6,926 nt of DNA, from positions 1-6,926 of the forward strand of contig JAJZEJ010000501.1 in NCBI GenBank assembly GCA_021828635.1. Direction: 5' to 3'. Made by a program: the position numbers and the translations under genes. The stretch is from Chloroflexota bacterium. Its GTDB lineage: Bacteria > Chloroflexota > Ktedonobacteria > Ktedonobacterales > Ktedonobacteraceae. Position 1 is the first letter of the stretch. Every line of letters begins with the position of its first letter. Shown here piece after piece: positions 4,073 through 6,926 of the stretch. The notes under the pieces were generated by a model, which was not told the origin of the DNA, searched no databases, and worked only from the letters and a program-made list of their open reading frames with translations.

Positions 4073-4687
4073 CTTATAAATCTCCTTGACCCAGTGTAAA
4101 TCGTTCTTATCCTCAATGACCATTGACGCTAACAGGTAGCTGAGCGATAATTCCTCTTTACGCTGCTTCGCTACGAGCGTATCAACCATATCTTGCACGA
4201 CTTCGCGCTGCTGACCATCTTTGGTCAACGGAATGAGCGGCAACAAACCCAACAAGCCGGTGGCTTTGATCTGCTCAGCCGTATACTCCCAGAGTTTGAT
4301 TACCTGGAAGTGAAAAGTAATCGTATGTTCGCCATTGATAAAGGTGCGCTCAAGCGGCGAGACCGCGGCGTTTTCGTGTTTTTTCAGGTAGATAACGCAG
4401 GAATAGGTCGGACGATGTTCCTCTTTGTCATTCCTCGTTGCTTGTATATTATACTCCAAAAGCCGGTCAGCCATCTCATCGTCAGGGTCTCGCTGTAATT
4501 CAATATGCAGCAGACCACGTAGCACTACCTTGCTAACAGCTAGCAAATAGTCCGCGTGAACGGTGCGCAAGGGTAATTCGCGTTCCACTTCACCCTCATA
4601 CTGCGCCCCTGGCATTAACCACGTCACGAAATCCTGTGGGCTATCTGAGATCAGTTTTTTTAAGGTATCATCCCATGCTCCAGCCAT
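3746..4687 (-). CDS. Rpn-family recombination-promoting nuclease (putative RpnL toxin)
   Basis: The protein has 313 residues. The N-terminal half (about 1-150) is a PD-(D/E)XK-type nuclease of the Rpn/putative transposase group: Asp46 in VHADYLLAV, then LLHIELQRD with Glu63 and Gln65 (the E-x-Q form), and the downstream Asp...Met...Arg...Tyr pattern in DDEMADRLLEYN. A helical linker follows (about 150-225), then four tandem GEQR units (228-243) and a C-terminal domain (RELVRAHFPDL...). E. coli Rpn proteins are DNA endonucleases. Their C-terminal part is also translated separately (RpnS) and inhibits the full-length toxin, with a role in phage defence. ATG 4687 is supported by AGGAGGG 7 bases upstream and a promoter at 4752-4723. 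The gene stands alone, 111 bp before smpB and divergent from the transporter. No frameshift is seen. The toxin role is inference; the family assignment is firm. Confidence 0.88.
   Translation of the reverse strand: MAGAWDDTLKKLISDSPQDFVTWLMPGAQYEGEVERELPLRTVHADYLLAVSKVVLRGLLHIELQRDPDDEMADRLLEYNIQATRNDKEEHRPTYSCVIYLKKHENAAVSPLERTFINGEHTITFHFQVIKLWEYTAEQIKATGLLGLLPLIPLTKDGQQREVVQDMVDTLVAKQRKEELSLSYLLASMVIEDKNDLHWVKEIYKMHNEILRDTWAFKEIFHEGEVAGEQRGEQRGEQRGEQRGLIKGEIMALQKVLRELVRAHFPDLMPMAEPMITNCTDAEKLQKTVIKVSTLSTMREAIDALALLANKAK
3959..4006 (-). repeat. 12-bp coding tandem repeat, four units (GEQR x4)
   Basis: On the minus strand the units are GGTGAGCAACGC, GGTGAACAGAGA, GGCGAACAGCGC and GGCGAGCAACGT. 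All encode Gly-Glu-Gln-Arg but differ at several third (and Arg first) positions. A partial fifth unit (GEVA) precedes. The charged repeat is expected to extend a helix. The synonymous differences mean that the repeat is old or kept by protein-level selection, and is not a fresh slippage product. Confidence 0.9.
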
Positions 4688-4722
4688 TGTCGTTCCCTCC
4701 TACGTTCTTTATTTGTAGCTCA

Positions 4723-4752
4723 AGTGTAGCAGAGAAGATATTTTTTTGTCAA
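4723..4752 (-). promoter_or_regulatory. Promoter of the rpn gene
   Basis: On the minus strand TTGACA (4752-4747) is followed after 18 bp by TACACT (4728-4723). Transcription would start about 30 bases before the rpn ATG, leaving a short leader that contains AGGAGGG (4701-4695). The perfect -35 box and good -10 box make this the clearest promoter on this strand. Confidence 0.6.
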
Positions 4753-4765
4753 CTATAATACAAGA

Positions 4766-4781
4766 CATACGTTCTAGTATG
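4766..4781. promoter_or_regulatory. Inverted repeat CATAC-N6-GTATG between rpn and the transporter
   Basis: CATAC (4766-4770) and GTATG (4777-4781) are perfect inverted half-sites with a 6-bp gap, 14 bp upstream of the rpn -35 box. GTTCTA within the gap recurs inverted at 4827-4832 and direct at 4896-4901. It could be a binding site for a dimeric regulator of either divergent gene. The rest of 4782-4934 shows no convincing plus-strand promoter; TATAAG at 4867-4872 has only a poor -35. Confidence 0.3.
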
Positions 4782-4934
4782 CCAATCTCCGCGAATTCTT
4801 ACCTCTCATGCTACAAGGCAACGTCATAGAACGGAGAGAGACGCTTCCTACCACTGTGATGTAACATATAAGAGAAGTATTCCACGGAAATGCGTGTTCT
4901 ATCGCGTGAGTCTGTTCCAGAGAGAGGTTTTATC

Positions 4935-6926
4935 ATGTTCTACCATCTGGGCAAATTTGCCACCCGCTATCGCTGGTTGATTGTGGGCTTGTGGATGGTG
5001 GCTGTCGCTGTCGCGCTGCCTTTTGCGCCGCAGGCCAGCCAGGTTTTGCAGCCGGGCGGCTTTATCAGTGCTGATGCCGAATCCTCGCGTGCGCTCAACT
5101 TACTGGCGCAAAAGCTCCATCTTAACACCAACATCGTGCAGGTTATTTTTACCAGCCAGCGTTATACGGCGGATAATCAGCAGTTTATAGACGAATCGCA
5201 ACAGGCGCTATCTGGCTTACAGCACTGGTCGAAGGTCTCGCAAATTATCTCGTTTACCGACAATCCACGCCAGATTTCGACTGATCGACATGCGGCGTAT
5301 GTCAATGTGATTATCAATGCTGACCCAAACAATGTCTCGTCATTTCTACCGGGGTTGCAGCAACGTCTGAAAGCGGTACCAGATCTGAAAACCAGTATTG
5401 GTGGCGGCGCTGTTTTCTACCAGGATATTCAAACTGTCAGTGAGAGTGATTTGCGGCGTGCTGAAATTCTGGCCTTTCCTTTTGCTATTATCGCACTCTT
5501 GCTCGTCTTCCGTTCGGTAATCGCGGCCGTTCTGCCCACGCTAGTCGGTGGTTTCGCGGTGGTGGTGGCATTGGCACTGATCTTTGCCATCGGTCATGTG
5601 ATACCGCTCTCTATCTTCGTGTTGAACATCACCACGCTTTTCGGTCTAGGTTTGGGAGTCGATTACTCGCTTTTTATCGTCAGTCGTTTCCGTGAGGAGT
5701 TGAAACGTGGCCGCAATGTGTCTGAGGCGGTGACAGTGACAGTTGCCACGGCTGGTCGTGCGGTAGCTTTCTCTGGCCTGACGGTTTCTATTGGTCTGCT
5801 TGGTCTGACACTCTTCCATATCGATATGTTGCGCTCGGTTGGTATGGGCGGCGTTCTGGTTGTGTTACTGGCGGTGCTGGCTGCGATCACCCTGCTTCCT
5901 GCTATGCTGGCAATTCTCGGCCTACGTATCAATGCTTTGCCGGTACGCATTCCGACCCTCTGGCGGCGCTCACCCGCTGTGCAAGTTGAACAGAATGGGC
6001 AAGGAAGTGGGCAGGAACTGCATCGTGGTTTCTGGTATCGCCTCTCAAACTTTGTCATGCGCTATCCCTTGCGTGTCTTTTTCCCTGTTCTGCTACTCTT
6101 GCTGGCCTTTGGCGCACCATTCCTGGGTGTGCGTTTCTCCGCACCGGATGCTTCTATTCTGCCTAAGAGTGTGCCATCGCGTCAGGCATATGATCTGATT
6201 GCGCAACGTTTCAATGCTAGCGAGACAACGCCGATTATTTTGGCTGTGCAGACGCAAGGTAATGTCTTGACGCCGAACAACATTCGCGATCTCTACTACT
6301 ATGTGAAGCGCATTGAAGCCGACCCCTATACAAAACGTGTCGATAGTATTGTCAGCGCCGACCCACGCCTGACGCTCATGCAGTACGAGACGCTTTATAC
6401 GCATCCACAATTAATTGGCGATCCCTATCTGCAAGCTCTGCTACAATCATCTGTAGCGGGTAACACGCTTTCCATTCAAGTTATCAGCAAATATGGCATG
6501 ATTGACCCGCGCTCACAGCAGCTGGTTGAGGCTATTCGCAATACGACCCCAGGGCATGGTATCACCGTGATGGTCACGGGTGGTACGGCGGCTGATATAG
6601 ATTATGTCAACTCGATCTATGGTGATTTCCCGCTAGCTGCGTTGGCTGTAGCGATTACCACCTATATCGTGCTGTTACTGCTCTTCCGCTCAGTGGTGTT
6701 GCCGCTTAAAGCGATTATCATGAATACACTTTCCATCCTTGCTAGCTATGGTGCGCTTGTGATCATCTTCCAGGATGGTTTCTTGCATCAGTTGCTCAAT
6801 TTCACGCCGCTCGGTTTTGTCGAGGCCACCAGTCCTATCCTGCTGTTCTGCACGCTCTTTGGTTTATCGATGGATTACGAGGTTTTTCTGCTCTCGCGTG
6901 TGCAAGAGGCATACTGGCAAACCGGT
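4935..6926 (+). CDS. MMPL/RND-family membrane transporter (3' end outside window)
   Basis: 664 residues are visible with no stop; the usual family length is about 700-750, so most of the gene is here. TM1 lies at about 14-33 (YRWLIVGLWMVAVAVALP), then a first extracytoplasmic porter domain (about 35-172). TM2-6 (about 175-335) include the signature GLGLGVDYSLFIVSRFREE, with Asp243 and Tyr244. A cytoplasmic linker follows, then TM7 (about 377-397), the PDASILPKSVPSRQAYDL block opening porter domain 2, and TM8-10 with the matching signature GLSMDYEVFLLSR (Asp647, Tyr648). The two Asp-Tyr pairs are the expected proton-relay residues. Homologues export lipids, pigments or drugs by proton antiport; the substrate is unknown. 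ATG 4935 has AGAGAGG 7 bases upstream, and homology starts immediately (YHLGKFATRYRWLI). It is divergent from rpn. TetR regulators often control such transporters, but the tetR gene here is not adjacent. Confidence 0.93.
   Translation, partial: MFYHLGKFATRYRWLIVGLWMVAVAVALPFAPQASQVLQPGGFISADAESSRALNLLAQKLHLNTNIVQVIFTSQRYTADNQQFIDESQQALSGLQHWSKVSQIISFTDNPRQISTDRHAAYVNVIINADPNNVSSFLPGLQQRLKAVPDLKTSIGGGAVFYQDIQTVSESDLRRAEILAFPFAIIALLLVFRSVIAAVLPTLVGGFAVVVALALIFAIGHVIPLSIFVLNITTLFGLGLGVDYSLFIVSRFREELKRGRNVSEAVTVTVATAGRAVAFSGLTVSIGLLGLTLFHIDMLRSVGMGGVLVVLLAVLAAITLLPAMLAILGLRINALPVRIPTLWRRSPAVQVEQNGQGSGQELHRGFWYRLSNFVMRYPLRVFFPVLLLLLAFGAPFLGVRFSAPDASILPKSVPSRQAYDLIAQRFNASETTPIILAVQTQGNVLTPNNIRDLYYYVKRIEADPYTKRVDSIVSADPRLTLMQYETLYTHPQLIGDPYLQALLQSSVAGNTLSIQVISKYGMIDPRSQQLVEAIRNTTPGHGITVMVTGGTAADIDYVNSIYGDFPLAALAVAITTYIVLLLLFRSVVLPLKAIIMNTLSILASYGALVIIFQDGFLHQLLNFTPLGFVEATSPILLFCTLFGLSMDYEVFLLSRVQEAYWQTG

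Noticed and set aside
4754..4759. TATAAT as a plus-strand -10 box for the transporter
   Set aside because: The only TTG-like -35 candidate nearby (TTGTCA, 4746-4751) is 2 bp away, and no suitable hexamer lies 16-18 bp upstream; the AT-rich stretch is better explained as flank of the rpn promoter.
5663..6058. A 131-residue minus-strand frame inside the transporter gene
   Set aside because: It is antisense to conserved MMPL membrane segments; it has an Arg/Ser/Thr-rich composition typical of a shadow frame and no domain.

Overview
The window holds seven protein-coding regions and the 3' end of an insertion sequence. The mixed gene content, roughly 50% GC, an RNA-guided TnpB-type transposon, an SPW membrane protein and an Rpn nuclease resemble a genome of the Ktedonobacteria/Chloroflexota type. 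That placement is inference from gene style only, with no phylogenetic marker beyond SmpB to test it.

Layout. Positions 1-728 are the right-hand part of an IS200/IS605 (IS1341-like) element. They contain the C-terminal 207 residues of TnpB (RuvC-like nuclease with a four-cysteine zinc finger), then a structured 3' segment ending in a perfect 9-bp hairpin and a TCA(G) motif, which fits the transposon right end and its guide RNA (omegaRNA/reRNA). Positions 730-1352 carry a full consensus sigma70-type promoter (TTGACA-17-TATAAT), a palindromic operator-like site over the expected start point, a long structured leader, and a 118-residue four-helix SPW protein. Positions 1353-1594 contain a 94-bp inverted repeat built of two GTAG-headed hairpins, resembling a REPIN (paired REP elements). 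A TetR-family regulator follows (1595-2269).

On the minus strand, reading leftwards from 4687, lie an Rpn-family nuclease (with its own promoter), then smpB (trans-translation), a PaaI-like hotdog thioesterase and a VOC/glyoxalase-fold protein that starts with TTG. The last three are closely spaced and probably co-transcribed. The VOC gene ends 9 bp from the convergent tetR gene. From 4935 to the window edge runs an MMPL/RND-type membrane transporter, with 664 residues visible and its end outside the window.

Most notable system. The rpn gene has the architecture of a toxin with an antitoxin encoded inside it: an N-terminal PD-(D/E)XK-like nuclease domain, an in-frame ATG with a good Shine-Dalgarno just before a four-residue repeat block (GEQR x4), a second in-frame ATG with a strong Shine-Dalgarno just after it, and a variable-looking C-terminal domain. 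E. coli Rpn proteins are known to make a separately translated C-terminal product (RpnS) that neutralises the full-length nuclease (RpnL) in phage defence. The layout here suggests the same gene-within-gene arrangement in a distant phylum.
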